Positions 17,740-27,977 of a stretch of DNA of 64,000 nt are shown here, piece by piece. Each line of letters opens with the position of its first letter. Position 1 is the stretch's first letter. The DNA comes from JAJFKX01 sp965230265 (GTDB lineage: Bacteria; Pseudomonadota; Gammaproteobacteria; Xanthomonadales; Wenzhouxiangellaceae), in the NCBI GenBank assembly GCA_965230265.1, contig OZ245999.1, positions 1,612,001 through 1,676,000 on the forward strand. Direction: 5' to 3'. The notes under the pieces were generated by a model. It made no database searches. It saw only the letters and a program-made list of their open reading frames with translations, and was not told the DNA's origin. The position numbers and the translations under genes were made by a program.

Positions 17740-19047
17740 TTAAGCAATACAGCTAAGTAACTTGCTGGCATTTGTAAAACTGCCGACAATAACGATACGG
17801 TCATCTTGTTGTGCATTACTCTGGGCCTGCTCCAACGCCTGCGGAACAGATTGTAACGTTGTCACGGGCGATTGCGTATTTTTTGCGACAAATTGTTGTA
17901 ATTGTTTAACATTCAGCCCCCGTTGACCGGCAGTTGGCGCCAGATACCAATGATTCACCACCGGATCCAGTGCCGCTACCACGCCTGCCACATCTTTGTC
18001 GGCCAGCATTGCCAGCACGGCATAGGTGCGCCCGGCAATGGGTTGTTGCTGCAAACTGTCTGCCAAAGCTCTGGCAGCATGCGGGTTGTGTGCAACATCC
18101 AGCCAAACATCAGGCTGGGTTGCGATTTTTTGCATTCTGGCAGGTGCTGAGATTAACCATTTGCCTGCAGCAATAACTGCTGACTGTTGATCAGCTTGCG
18201 CGGTTTTTTCAGAGCAATGGGTATCGACATTTACCATCTTACTTTGCTGCATGATTTGCAGTGCTGTCAATGCAGTTGCTGCATTGATACGCTGATGCAA
18301 AGCCAACTGCTCTAATCCATCAATGGTCGTGGCACGCTTAAGATCATTAAACCATATTGTGTCACCCGAAGAATCAAGCTGATAGTGTTCTCCATATTGG
18401 TACAAAACTGCGCCTGTTTTCTTTGCCAGTTCAGCAATACAGTCAGGCGGTTTCGGATCCCCGCAAATCACCGCTTTACCCGCCCGCATTATCCCTGCTT
18501 TTTCACGTCCGATGGACTCTCGATCTGCACCAAGCCACTCAACATGATCAATCCCAATGCTGGTAATCACAGCCACATCTGCATCCAATACATTGACTGC
18601 ATCCAGACGCCCGCCCAGACCGACTTCCATAATAGCGATTGCAGGTCGATGCTTGGCGAGCAATACAATAGCGGCCAGTGTGCCAAACTCAAAATAAGTT
18701 AAAGCAATATCACCTGCATCTATTCGTGCGCGATCAACTTGCGCGAAAGCCTGTGCCAAATCTGTATCGTGCACTGATTTGTTGTCAATGCGTATGCGCT
18801 CGTTGTAATGCAGAATATGTGGTGAGGTATAAGCCAGTGTGCTGTTACCGAAAAGCCGGCATAGTGCTTCCAGGTAGGTAACGACCGAACCTTTGCCATT
18901 GGTACCAGCCACAGTAATGATCTTACTGTCAGATAAATCCAGATTAAGCTGCTCGAGTACCGTTCGAACATTGTTCAGGCCTAGCTCAATGCGATCCGGT
19001 TGCAGCGCTTCCAGACGCTCAAGCCATTCAGACAGTGCTATCGTCAA
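17740..19047 (-). CDS. folC: Dihydrofolate/folylpolyglutamate synthase
   Basis: Joins dihydropteroate with glutamate and then extends folate polyglutamate tails, using ATP. The phosphate loop VAGTNGKGS lies at about residues 46-54, followed by TSPHILHYNERIRI and LGGRLDAVNVLDADVAVITSIGIDH, all diagnostic. The frame runs on upstream into accD, but homology begins at ALSEWLERLEAL; I chose the TTG at 19045-19047 (435 residues), which overlaps the accD stop by 20 bases and implies coupling. The 33 extra residues of the longer reading do not look like FolC. Confidence 0.92.
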   Translation of the reverse strand: MTIALSEWLERLEALQPDRIELGLNNVRTVLEQLNLDLSDSKIITVAGTNGKGSVVTYLEALCRLFGNSTLAYTSPHILHYNERIRIDNKSVHDTDLAQAFAQVDRARIDAGDIALTYFEFGTLAAIVLLAKHRPAIAIMEVGLGGRLDAVNVLDADVAVITSIGIDHVEWLGADRESIGREKAGIMRAGKAVICGDPKPPDCIAELAKKTGAVLYQYGEHYQLDSSGDTIWFNDLKRATTIDGLEQLALHQRINAATALTALQIMQQSKMVNVDTHCSEKTAQADQQSAVIAAGKWLISAPARMQKIATQPDVWLDVAHNPHAARALADSLQQQPIAGRTYAVLAMLADKDVAGVVAALDPVVNHWYLAPTAGQRGLNVKQLQQFVAKNTQSPVTTLQSVPQALEQAQSNAQQDDRIVIVGSFTNASKLLSCIA

Positions 19048-19945
19048 TGTCGTCAGATATTTGTTCAGTCTGAGCTGAAGCCGATTCGACGGGCCGGCGG
19101 GACAACAATAATTCCAATAATTCAGCCACCCGGTCACGCATATCACGCCGATCCACGATCATATCAATCGCCCCCTTTTCAACCAGAAATTCACTGCGTT
19201 GAAAACCTTCAGGCAATTTCTCGCGCACGGTTTGCTCAATCACTCGAGGGCCAGCAAAACCAATCAATGCTTTGGGTTCAGCGATATTGATATCGCCCAA
19301 CATCGCCAGACTGGCGGTTACCCCTCCCGTTGTGGGATGCGTTAATACTGAGATATAAGGGATTTTGGCCTGCTGCATTTTAGCCAGGCCGGCACTGGTC
19401 TTAGCCATTTGCATCAATGAAAACAAACCCTCCTGCATGCGTGCGCCACCGCTTGCAGAAAAACACACCAAAGGCGCGTTATGTTCCAAACTGTTATTGA
19501 CCGCTACCAAAAACTTTTCACCAACCACCGAACCCATTGAACCGCCCATAAAGCGAAATTCAAAGGCACATGCCACCAATGGGCGGCCATGCAGTTTCCC
19601 ACGCATGGCAATCAGCGCATCTTTTTCGCCGACATTTTTTTGTGCGCCGCTGATGCGATCTTTGTAGCGCTTGCCATCTTTAAAGCGCAACATATCCACT
19701 GGCCCCAAGTCAGTGGCCAGCTCAAAACGATCTTCTTCATCAAGAAACGCTTCCAGGCGCCGGCGGGCGTTGAATCTGCCATGGTGGCCGCACTTCGGGC
19801 AAACACCCAGATTGCGCTCCAGTTCTGGCTGATACAGCACTGCTTCACAAGCGGCGCACTTGGTCCATACACCGTCAGGGACGCGGCGCTTGTCTGTCGC
19901 ATCCGTACGGATGCGGCCATGCATTATTCGTTGAAACCAACTCAT
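19028..19945 (-). CDS. accD: Acetyl-CoA carboxylase carboxyltransferase, beta subunit
   Basis: Transfers the carboxyl group from biotin to acetyl-CoA, making malonyl-CoA for fatty acids. The N-terminal four-cysteine zinc ribbon is at C30, C33, C49 and C52, followed by the crotonase-like core with GGSMGSVVGEKF, CFSASGGARMQEG and TTGGVTASLAMLGD. Length 305 is normal. The acidic tail overlaps the start of folC. The trpA-accD-folC order is standard in gammaproteobacteria. Confidence 0.96.
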   Translation of the reverse strand: MSWFQRIMHGRIRTDATDKRRVPDGVWTKCAACEAVLYQPELERNLGVCPKCGHHGRFNARRRLEAFLDEEDRFELATDLGPVDMLRFKDGKRYKDRISGAQKNVGEKDALIAMRGKLHGRPLVACAFEFRFMGGSMGSVVGEKFLVAVNNSLEHNAPLVCFSASGGARMQEGLFSLMQMAKTSAGLAKMQQAKIPYISVLTHPTTGGVTASLAMLGDINIAEPKALIGFAGPRVIEQTVREKLPEGFQRSEFLVEKGAIDMIVDRRDMRDRVAELLELLLSRRPVESASAQTEQISDDIDDSTV

Positions 19946-19988
19946 AGTGATAGTTTAGCCTGTGATGCTTAATTAGTCAGCTTGCTAC

Positions 19989-20795
19989 TTACTTTAAACC
20001 ATCCAATGCCTGTCGAATAGGTTGTATAAAATTGGTTGCCGCCTGACCAATATCTGCAGCGGCATCATTGGCCAAGCGCAAACACTCAACCAGTGCACTG
20101 CCAATTACGACAGCATCGGCATGGGCTGCAACAGTTGCTGCATCTTGTGGAGATTTGATACCAAAGCCCACCGCAATTGGCAGATCAGTATTTTGTCGTA
20201 AGTCTTTAATGGGTTTTGCCAGCGCGGCTTCATCCAGAGTGGCTGCACCGGTAACCCCTTTTAACGATACGTAATACACAAAACCAGAAGCCAGAGCACA
20301 AATACGCTGCAATCGTTCTGCAGTTGAAGTCGGTGCAATCAAAAAAATCTGGTCAATCTGTTGTGCCGATAAGATTTGCTGAATGGATTCGGCTTCTTCT
20401 GGAGGACAATCAACCAGTAACACACCGTCAACCCCTGCCTGTGCTGCATCGCTGGCAAACTGCTGATGCCCATAACGCTCTACCGGGTTCATATAACCCA
20501 TCAAAACAATTGGCGTATCGTTATCCCGACGAAACTGGCGCACCAACTCCAACACACCCGTTAAAGTCATTCCAGCGGCCAACGCCCGCTCACAGGCTTT
20601 TTGGATAACTGGACCATCGGCCATCGGATCAGAAAATGGCATGCCCAATTCGATAATATCAGCACCACTATCGGCCAAAGCCTGTAGCGCAGCTAAGCTA
20701 GTCTCTGCACCGCCATCACCCGCTGTGATGTATGGAATTAATGCGCAACGTCCAGCTTGCTGGCACTCAAAAAAGCGTTTAGCGATACGGCTCAT
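19989..20795 (-). CDS. trpA: Tryptophan synthase alpha chain
   Basis: Cleaves indole-3-glycerol phosphate to indole and glyceraldehyde-3-phosphate. The active-site segment DIIELGMPFSDPMADGPVIQ carries the catalytic Glu and Asp, and the phosphate-binding end reads VGFGIKSP and ADAVVIGSALV. 268 residues, complete. It overlaps trpB by four bases (ATGA at 20792-20795), in line with tight stoichiometric expression of the alpha2beta2 complex. Confidence 0.97.
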   Translation of the reverse strand: MSRIAKRFFECQQAGRCALIPYITAGDGGAETSLAALQALADSGADIIELGMPFSDPMADGPVIQKACERALAAGMTLTGVLELVRQFRRDNDTPIVLMGYMNPVERYGHQQFASDAAQAGVDGVLLVDCPPEEAESIQQILSAQQIDQIFLIAPTSTAERLQRICALASGFVYYVSLKGVTGAATLDEAALAKPIKDLRQNTDLPIAVGFGIKSPQDAATVAAHADAVVIGSALVECLRLANDAAADIGQAATNFIQPIRQALDGLK

Positions 20796-22057
20796 ATTTT
20801 AATGCCTTCGATGTTTGCCACCGTATGTACATCTTTGTCACCACGACCCGATAAATTAACCAGTACGGTTTGCTCTGGTGTCATGCTGGCCGCCAGCTTA
20901 ATGGCATAAGCCACGGCATGTGCGCTTTCCAGGGCAGGTAAAATGCCTTCCAGGCGGGTCAGCTGATGAAATGCCTGCAATGCTTCCTCATCAGTAACGC
21001 TGACATATTCAGCACGCCCGGAATCTTTTAGCCAGGAATGCTCAGGACCAACACCAGGATAATCCAGACCTGCCGATACCGAGTGGGTTTCTATTATTTG
21101 TCCCCCATCATCATCCAGCAAATAGGTGCGACTGCCATGCAGCACGCCCGGACGGCCACCGCCCAAACTCGCTGCATGCTTAACATCACCGCTGATCTCA
21201 TCAGTTCCTTCACCCCCTGCTTCCACGCCATAAATAGCGATATCCTTATCATTAATAAACGGGTAAAACAGACCCATGGCATTGGACCCACCCCCAACAC
21301 AAGCCACCAAAGCATCTGGAAGACCGCCATACTGGCTTAACATCTGCTCTCTGGATTCACGGCCAATGACAGAGTTAAAATCACGCACCAGCATTGGGTA
21401 AGGGTGTGGTCCTGCGACGGTACCAATCACGTAAAAGGTATCATCAACGTGGGTTACCCAGTCGCGCAGTGCTTCATTCATGGCATCTTTCAGGGTTTTC
21501 GATCCGCTATCAACGGCCCGTACCTCAGCGCCAAGTAAACGCATTCTAAATACGTTAATGGCCTGTCGCTGAATGTCCACTTCACCCATATACACCACGC
21601 ACTTTAAACCCAGGCGCGCTGCAATAGTGGCAGTGGCAACACCGTGCTGCCCGGCACCCGTTTCGGCAATGACACGTTTTTTACCCATAAACTCTGCCAG
21701 CAAGGCCTGGCCAACCGTGTTGTTGATTTTATGAGCACCGGTATGGTTGAGGTCTTCGCGTTTAAGCAAAATACGTGCTCCACCGACCTTTTGGCTCAAG
21801 CGGTTGGCTGCATAGATAGGGGATGGCCGACCGACATAGTCTTTCAGATCTTGAGCGAAACGGCGTACAAAATCAGGGTCCTGACGCCAACGCAGATAAC
21901 CCTGTTTCAGCTCATCCAAGGAAGCCATTAAGGTCTCAGATACATAGCTGCCGCCAAAGTCACCAAAGTGACCGCTGTTATCAGGCAGATCGTATAGATC
22001 ATGCCCAAATTGCCAGGCTTCTGGAATCCTATCCAGTTTGTCGGTTGATTTTTGCAT
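20792..22057 (-). CDS. trpB: Tryptophan synthase beta chain
   Basis: PLP enzyme joining indole with serine to make tryptophan. The PLP lysine is in LNHTGAHKINNT (Lys110), with the phosphate cup CVGGGSNAMG and ETGAGQHG segment. 421 residues, slightly longer than the E. coli protein because of an N-terminal extension ahead of the usual GHFGDFGGSYV. It overlaps trpF by 29 bases and trpA by four, giving a trpF-trpB-trpA unit. Confidence 0.97.
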   Translation of the reverse strand: MQKSTDKLDRIPEAWQFGHDLYDLPDNSGHFGDFGGSYVSETLMASLDELKQGYLRWRQDPDFVRRFAQDLKDYVGRPSPIYAANRLSQKVGGARILLKREDLNHTGAHKINNTVGQALLAEFMGKKRVIAETGAGQHGVATATIAARLGLKCVVYMGEVDIQRQAINVFRMRLLGAEVRAVDSGSKTLKDAMNEALRDWVTHVDDTFYVIGTVAGPHPYPMLVRDFNSVIGRESREQMLSQYGGLPDALVACVGGGSNAMGLFYPFINDKDIAIYGVEAGGEGTDEISGDVKHAASLGGGRPGVLHGSRTYLLDDDGGQIIETHSVSAGLDYPGVGPEHSWLKDSGRAEYVSVTDEEALQAFHQLTRLEGILPALESAHAVAYAIKLAASMTPEQTVLVNLSGRGDKDVHTVANIEGIKI

Positions 22058-22697
22058 CGGCTCGTTTTACCTCACTAATAAAGCGCTGCATTGTGGCATG
22101 GTTTTTAATGCCAGGTGTATCTTCTATACCGGTAGAAACATCCACCGCATAGGGTTTTACTGTCAGTACGGCTTCGGCAATATTGTCAGCATTCAGGCCG
22201 CCCGCCAGATAAATGGGTAACGCCGGTTGGACGGGTATGCGCTGCCAGTCGAATACCTTGCCTTGTCCTCCCCGCTCCCCTTTATGGTGTGCATCCAGAA
22301 CCAAAGCAACTGGTCCCATTTCCGGGCCCGTATGCCAGGCGCTAATTTGCGTGGCTATATCTTCTGCCCCTCCTGCGGCTACCGCCTTGGTCCAGCGAAT
22401 GTCAAATTGGCTGCAATACTCGGCGGTTTCCTGACCATGAAACTGCAGCTGATCCAGTTTAACCTCCTGCAATATGGCCTCCACCTGTTGTGCCGGCTGG
22501 TCCATAAACAAACCCGTTATTGTTACCGAGTGTTTGAGTGCCCGCACGGCATCAATGATTTGGTTCGCCACTGTAGCTGAAATATTTCGAGGTCCACCAG
22601 CAAAAACCAGACCAATCTCATCGGCCCCCAGCCTTACCGCTGAAACAGCGTCTTCAGGCCGGGTTAAACCACAAAATTTAATTCGAGTGCTATGCAT
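22029..22697 (-). CDS. trpF: Phosphoribosylanthranilate isomerase
   Basis: Amadori rearrangement of phosphoribosylanthranilate. The start MHSTRIKFCGLTRPEDA contains the catalytic Cys of the family, and the end reads LAGGLNADNIAEAV and VDVSTGIED, the phosphate-binding strands. I chose the ATG at 22695-22697; the 23 residues upstream in the longer frame are not family-like. 222 residues, a single-function enzyme separate from trpC, as in pseudomonads. It overlaps trpB by 29 bases. Confidence 0.95.
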   Translation of the reverse strand: MHSTRIKFCGLTRPEDAVSAVRLGADEIGLVFAGGPRNISATVANQIIDAVRALKHSVTITGLFMDQPAQQVEAILQEVKLDQLQFHGQETAEYCSQFDIRWTKAVAAGGAEDIATQISAWHTGPEMGPVALVLDAHHKGERGGQGKVFDWQRIPVQPALPIYLAGGLNADNIAEAVLTVKPYAVDVSTGIEDTPGIKNHATMQRFISEVKRADAKINRQTG

Positions 22698-22780
22698 AAA
22701 CAGATGTGAACAAAAACCAATCGCTGGCTGATATTTAGATATTAGTCTGCTGCTGCCCAGTTGCAAGACATCATGACTGC

Positions 22781-23599
22781 CTAAGTCTCCATTTTTTTGC
22801 TGCGAGGCACTTCTACGCCGGCCGTATTTAGCGCATCCTCGGTCAATTTCTGCAAGCCAAATTTTTGCGGGTATTGAGCCGAAATAAAATACAAACCTTG
22901 TGGCGCTGCCGTCATGCCGGCGCAGGTTCGATCTCTGGCAGCCAAGACCTGCTTAAACCATTCAACATCACGCTCGCCCTGACCTACTTCCATTAAACTA
23001 CCGACAATATTTCTCACCATATGGTACAAAAAAGCATTGGCGGTAATATCCACTGTTACCCATTCTCCTTGCCTGATGACCGAAACAGCAGAAATGGTTC
23101 TTATGGGTGATTTTGCCTGGCAGCCACTGGCGCGAAAACTACTGAAATCGTGCTCGCCCAGCAATAACTGTGCGGCCTGATGCATTGCCTGATCATTCAA
23201 CGGCCGATGACACCAGGCGCTATGTTTACGCATCAGCACTGGTCGTATCCAGCGATTGCAGATACGGTATTGATAACGACGTGAAAGTGCCGAAAACCGT
23301 GCATGAAACTCGTCCTGCACCTGAGTTAACCAGAGTACGGCTGCAGATTCAGGCAAGTTGGAATTGAGACCCAGCACCCACGAACGCTGATCACGTTGTG
23401 CACAAGTATCAAAATGAGCAATCTGGCTACAGGCGTGCACACCTGTGTCAGTACGCCCGGCAACCGTTACTTGACAAGGCTCATTAGCGACTTTGCTAAG
23501 CGCGTGTTCCAGAACCTCCTGGACGGTAGGCGATTGCCTCTGCTTCTGCCAACCAAAGAAACTGCTGCCATCATATTCTATGGCTAGAGCGTAACGCAT
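22781..23599 (-). CDS. truA: tRNA pseudouridine(38-40) synthase
   Basis: Makes pseudouridine at positions 38-40 of the tRNA anticodon arm. The start MRYALAIEYDGSSFFGWQ and the catalytic segment VTVAGRTDTGVHA (with the Asp nucleophile) are diagnostic, as are the later VDITANAFLYHMVRNIVGSL residues. 272 residues, normal length. It lies between fimV and trpF, the fimV-truA-trpF order known from pseudomonads and relatives. Confidence 0.96.
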   Translation of the reverse strand: MRYALAIEYDGSSFFGWQKQRQSPTVQEVLEHALSKVANEPCQVTVAGRTDTGVHACSQIAHFDTCAQRDQRSWVLGLNSNLPESAAVLWLTQVQDEFHARFSALSRRYQYRICNRWIRPVLMRKHSAWCHRPLNDQAMHQAAQLLLGEHDFSSFRASGCQAKSPIRTISAVSVIRQGEWVTVDITANAFLYHMVRNIVGSLMEVGQGERDVEWFKQVLAARDRTCAGMTAAPQGLYFISAQYPQKFGLQKLTEDALNTAGVEVPRSKKMET

Positions 23600-23650
23600 A
23601 AATGATTAGCGAATATATTTAGTATGCGTGTGTCATCTATGCCAATCGAT

Positions 23651-26600
23651 TCAGCTTGAACTCAGGCCACGCATATCCTGTACTTCCTTTTGCTGCTGCT
23701 CGCTACCGGCATCACCAACCTCGTCCAGAATAGTCAGCATGGCTTCCCGATCCCCCATAGCCAAATAGGCACGTGCCAGATCCAGCTTTACATCTATACT
23801 GTCATCGTCATATAAGCTGGGCTGGACCGGGGCATTTGTTTGACCAGTGGTTATGTCGCTATCGCTTGTGTCATCATCCAAACTCGCACTAAACGGATCA
23901 CTCAGGTTTTCACTGATCGGTGATTCATCTTCAGCCTGCCCTTGTTCAGGTTGGTCGCTAACTGTTTGTTCCTGCGGTTGATTATCTGCATCAATGTCAA
24001 GTTCATTGCCAGAGTCAACATCATCATACTGTACCTGCCTGTCAGCAGCACCCGACCATTCACGGTCAGCATCTGATAGGCGCAGGGGCTGGTCATCTGA
24101 TGCCATACTATCCGCATCTAAATCATCTGTGATGTCAGCATGGCTGACTGACTCATCAACACCTTCAACATTAATATCAGCCAGGCTGAGGTCATCGTCC
24201 AATTCATCACTGAACTCATCACTCAGTGATTCAATACTGATGTCGTCATCCGCGATATCTTCCAGCGATAAAACATCACTGGTGCTATCAATATTGTCGA
24301 GCAAATCAGAATCACTGGTATTTAATTCACCATCGGTTTCGTTAAATACCGGATCATTTTCTATATCGGTTAAATCTTCTAAGCTGGTATCCTCGTCCAG
24401 TGCTTCATCCAAAGCAGCTTCCAAATCCAGATCATCGTCCACGTCTTTTATTGGATCGGAAGTTGCCAGCTCAGCGTCTGACTCAGTGTTAACTGTTTCA
24501 GCATCGCTGCCATCTGCATAACTTAGTTCACCAGATAATTCATCCCTATCGGATTCGGATTGCCCATCAGCTTTAGACCATTCATCGATATCGCTGCCAA
24601 AACTGTCCTCGGATGATTCAGCAGTCTCTACTGCTGCGGTGTCTGCATTATGGTTTGACGCCTCTAATTGGCTGTCTAACTGTTCAGGTTCATCAGCAGA
24701 ATCACCAGTAAGGTCATACGGTTCGGTATAACCAGCACTCTTCTCCCAGTCGATACCTTCCACCACTTCCGGTTTTAATTCAGACATATCGCCCGGATCC
24801 AAATCCTTCAACTCGGCCTCATTCTCCACGTTGATTGAGGCATCATTGCGATGTTCATCTGATCGTTGATCATCAGCAGCACTTATAGCCTCGGCAGCCA
24901 AAACGCCCACTGTCGTAGCTGCGGCGGCCGATTGGGCAGCCGCTGCCTTTCGAGATTGACCTTGTGTGACCAGCCGATCCAATAAATCCGATGACTCTTC
25001 CGGTTGTCTCTGACCGCTGCCTCGCAGTAACAACCAGGCAATAAACGGCAGCGCGATAATGGTTAGCACAATAGCAACCAATAGCCAAAAGCCAGTTCCA
25101 CTGCGCGGTAGCCAGCTATACTGGCGTTGCCACTCGCGCCAGCCAGCACTTTCCCACAGCGGCCATGTCCACCGTCCAGTCTCAGTGTTATTGGCTGATA
25201 AATCACGGCCCGCTTCAGCCGCTGGGTTTTCATCTACTGCAGATGCTGGTTGTGTGTCATTGTCATCATTAATAACACTATTATTCTGACCGCTGGTTTC
25301 GCCTTGAGGGGCAAATTCATCAATGACAGTGTCGCTATCCAGGCTAGCTTGATCATCTGCCAACTGATTAGCCAAAGCTTGTGCGTTATCAGTTTGTGCC
25401 AAACGGTCAAAGGCCAAATCCATGTCATCGTTATTTTCTGCCAGCCCTGCACCTGAATCAGCCGCAGCTGCCAGGCCTTCATCAAAGTTAAAATCTATGC
25501 CGCCTTGATCATTGCTCACCACGGTGCTGTCTTCAGTGGAAACAGAGGGCACACTCAGCGCATTATCGTTGTCAGCAGGCACTTCATTATCTGCCTGCAG
25601 TGCACGCGCTGCAGCCAAATTTCTTTGCATCTCTGCCAAGGCCTGATTGCTGACTGAAATTTCAGATTCCCGCTCTATCAGCGCACCTTCAAGCTGATCA
25701 ACTTGATTACGCAAAGTTTCATTCTCACGCCTGGCAGCCATCAACTCTTCTTCCAGGCGAGAGATTCGCAGTGCCAGCACACCATCTCCGCCGGCATTAA
25801 TGCCCAAGCTGGTATCTTCGCCACCTCTGACCAACTCCAAACGCGCACCACGCCCGGCAGCCCTCCATCTACGGTTCTGCTCTTCAATCAACGCCAAAGC
25901 CTGATCGCGGTCTGTGCGTGCCAAGCTACTGGTATCCGGTAAGGTCAGTGTGACACCACTGCGCAAGGTATTAACATTGCTGGGATCTTCCAGTGCATCC
26001 GGGTTGGCCTGTTGCAGGGCCAGTAGAATTTGTTGTGGGGAAAAATCTACCCGGCGCGAAATCCGTTCAGCAATGCTCCACATGGTCTCGCCCTGCCTTA
26101 CTGGGCCATAACGGTTACCTTCCAGATCGATACGAGGATCACGTCTGCTAGTCACCGAACGGGCGGGTGACGGTGACGCTGTTTGACTGGCTCGATTATT
26201 GTTTGCACGCTCGTTTGCAGCATTGTTATCGGCAGTGTTGTTTGCATTTTCGGCTGTATTGCGATTAAAACGCGCACTGCTGCTGCCAGAGCTGATGGTA
26301 CGAGGTTGATTCTCCGCACCAGGGACCGGATCAAGAAATAATATGAATGGCTTGGTGGCAACCTGCTGACCGGTTACTTGTAAACTCAGTAATACTTGCA
26401 ATACCGGCTCACGAATCGGTCGTTGTGAACGCAATGCCACAAAAATATTCTCTCCCTCTTTAACAAAACTGACTTGCAAGGTGACATCATCTGGTAGCAG
26501 GGTAATACCTGCTCGCACCCATTCAGAAACGGGCGCCAGACTAACCAGTGCGCCTTGCATATTTTCATCGGTCCCATCAACCACATTAATACGCACATCC

Positions 26601-26752
26601 AGTGATTGTCCTAGAAACGAACGGATACTGGGTGAACCCAGCTCTACAGCCCATGCAGGCGCAGACAATAAGAGCGCTGTCATAGCAACGACAAACCATC
26701 GCTTTAAGCCGTTGACAATTAAACCTGATTGATTGAGTCGTGCTGGTTTCAT
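23651..26752 (-). CDS. fimV: FimV-like peptidoglycan-binding polarity protein
   Basis: A 1033-residue protein. It has a long signal peptide ending near APAWA, a FimV N-terminal domain (ELGSPSIRSFLGQSLDVRINV), a LysM segment (YGPVRQGETMWSIAERI near 200), a coiled coil (EEELMAARRENETLRNQVDQLEG), a membrane helix (FWLLVAIVLTIIALPFIAWLL near 560), a very acidic Asp/Glu/Ser-rich cytoplasmic stretch, and the conserved TPR-like C-terminus (VKLDLARAYLAMGDREAM). FimV proteins organise cell poles and support type IV pili. I chose the ATG at 26750-26752 because the longer frame adds non-family residues before the signal peptide. Confidence 0.9.
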   Translation of the reverse strand: MKPARLNQSGLIVNGLKRWFVVAMTALLLSAPAWAVELGSPSIRSFLGQSLDVRINVVDGTDENMQGALVSLAPVSEWVRAGITLLPDDVTLQVSFVKEGENIFVALRSQRPIREPVLQVLLSLQVTGQQVATKPFILFLDPVPGAENQPRTISSGSSSARFNRNTAENANNTADNNAANERANNNRASQTASPSPARSVTSRRDPRIDLEGNRYGPVRQGETMWSIAERISRRVDFSPQQILLALQQANPDALEDPSNVNTLRSGVTLTLPDTSSLARTDRDQALALIEEQNRRWRAAGRGARLELVRGGEDTSLGINAGGDGVLALRISRLEEELMAARRENETLRNQVDQLEGALIERESEISVSNQALAEMQRNLAAARALQADNEVPADNDNALSVPSVSTEDSTVVSNDQGGIDFNFDEGLAAAADSGAGLAENNDDMDLAFDRLAQTDNAQALANQLADDQASLDSDTVIDEFAPQGETSGQNNSVINDDNDTQPASAVDENPAAEAGRDLSANNTETGRWTWPLWESAGWREWQRQYSWLPRSGTGFWLLVAIVLTIIALPFIAWLLLRGSGQRQPEESSDLLDRLVTQGQSRKAAAAQSAAAATTVGVLAAEAISAADDQRSDEHRNDASINVENEAELKDLDPGDMSELKPEVVEGIDWEKSAGYTEPYDLTGDSADEPEQLDSQLEASNHNADTAAVETAESSEDSFGSDIDEWSKADGQSESDRDELSGELSYADGSDAETVNTESDAELATSDPIKDVDDDLDLEAALDEALDEDTSLEDLTDIENDPVFNETDGELNTSDSDLLDNIDSTSDVLSLEDIADDDISIESLSDEFSDELDDDLSLADINVEGVDESVSHADITDDLDADSMASDDQPLRLSDADREWSGAADRQVQYDDVDSGNELDIDADNQPQEQTVSDQPEQGQAEDESPISENLSDPFSASLDDDTSDSDITTGQTNAPVQPSLYDDDSIDVKLDLARAYLAMGDREAMLTILDEVGDAGSEQQQKEVQDMRGLSSS

Positions 26753-26804
26753 AATGATGTCTCTGATCATGATCAGTTTGTTATTGATTTGCAGAATTGA
26801 TAAA

Positions 26805-27896
26805 TCATGCTGCCACTTCTGTGGCGGATGAAATGCGTCCAGGGCACATACCACGTGCCAATAGCTGCTCAGCGATTTGCACTGCATTCAAGGCAGCTCC
26901 CTTGCGAATATTGTCTGCCACCACCCACAAATCAATACCATTGGGGTGTGATATGTCCTGTCGCAGGCGAGCCACATACACCGCATCCTTCCCGGCAGAA
27001 TGCGTCACAGGGGTTGGCCAGTCAGAGTGGTCAGTGCTCAGATTGACGCCTGGTGTTTGCCGTATTTGTACAGCCGCATCTTGTAGAGCAATGGATTCGC
27101 GGGTTTCAATATGAACAGCCATGGCATGACCAAAAAATACCGGAACCCGTGCGCAGGTGGCATTGACCGCAATATTTTCATCCGCAAAAATTTTACGCGT
27201 TTCCCACAGCATTTTCATTTCTTCGCGGCTGTAGCCATTGTCCTGCAATTCATCGATTTGCGGTTGCACATTGAAGGCAATAATTTCTGCTGCTTTATCC
27301 GTATCCAGGTTTTGGAAGGTCAGGCGGTTACCCGTCTGTCGCGCCAATACTTCCACCTGTTTGCGCCCAGCACCCGATACAGACTGATAAGTAGCCACAT
27401 TGATCCGGGCAATACCGACCTGACGTTGAATACCTTGCAAGGCCATCAACATTTGTATCGTGGAACAGTTGGGATTAGCGATTATTCCGCCCTGACCGGG
27501 CTGCAAAGTATTGAGTACATCACCATTAATTTCCGGAACAACCAGTGGAATATCATCCTCATACCGAAAGCACGATGAATTATCGATAACAAAACAGCCG
27601 GCCTTGGCTGCTTTGGGCCCATAGGCTTTAGCAACCTGACCACCCGCAGAAAACAAGGCAATATCAATGTCTGAGAAATCAAAACCAGCCAGATCATCGA
27701 CTGGCAGACTACGCGCTCCATATTCAACGGTTTTTCCAACTGAGCGTTCACTGGCCAACGCATAAATTTTATGTGCGGGGAATTTACGTTCAGCCAATAT
27801 GCTTAGCATCGTCTCGCCAACCAAACCGGTCGCTCCAACCACGGCAATACGCAAACCTTTTGCACTGGTGCTCACTGATATCGGTGATTCACTCAT
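26805..27896 (-). CDS. asd: Aspartate-semialdehyde dehydrogenase
   Basis: NADPH-dependent reduction of aspartyl phosphate, a branch point for lysine, threonine, methionine and diaminopimelate. The NADP loop is VVGATGLVGETML, the catalytic cysteine is in IIANPNCSTIQM, and FSAGGQVAKAYGP is family-typical. 363 residues including about 14 extra at the N-terminus. The asd-fimV order is common in gammaproteobacteria. Confidence 0.93.
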   Translation of the reverse strand: MSESPISVSTSAKGLRIAVVGATGLVGETMLSILAERKFPAHKIYALASERSVGKTVEYGARSLPVDDLAGFDFSDIDIALFSAGGQVAKAYGPKAAKAGCFVIDNSSCFRYEDDIPLVVPEINGDVLNTLQPGQGGIIANPNCSTIQMLMALQGIQRQVGIARINVATYQSVSGAGRKQVEVLARQTGNRLTFQNLDTDKAAEIIAFNVQPQIDELQDNGYSREEMKMLWETRKIFADENIAVNATCARVPVFFGHAMAVHIETRESIALQDAAVQIRQTPGVNLSTDHSDWPTPVTHSAGKDAVYVARLRQDISHPNGIDLWVVADNIRKGAALNAVQIAEQLLARGMCPGRISSATEVAA

Positions 27897-27977
27897 CTGG
27901 ATTCTATTTTCCTATCTGTCAGTCAAAACCATGTTCAATCAATCTAAATTAGATATGCGTTGAAGTTTTCTTACTAT

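Noticed and set aside
19048..19146. N-terminal extension of FolC in the longer open frame
   Set aside because: The 33 extra residues lie entirely within accD in another frame and do not resemble FolC; the start was moved to the TTG at 19047.
27897..27977. Possible lysine riboswitch before asd
   Set aside because: Only about 80 bases lie between aroC and asd on the relevant side and no riboswitch core could be seen.
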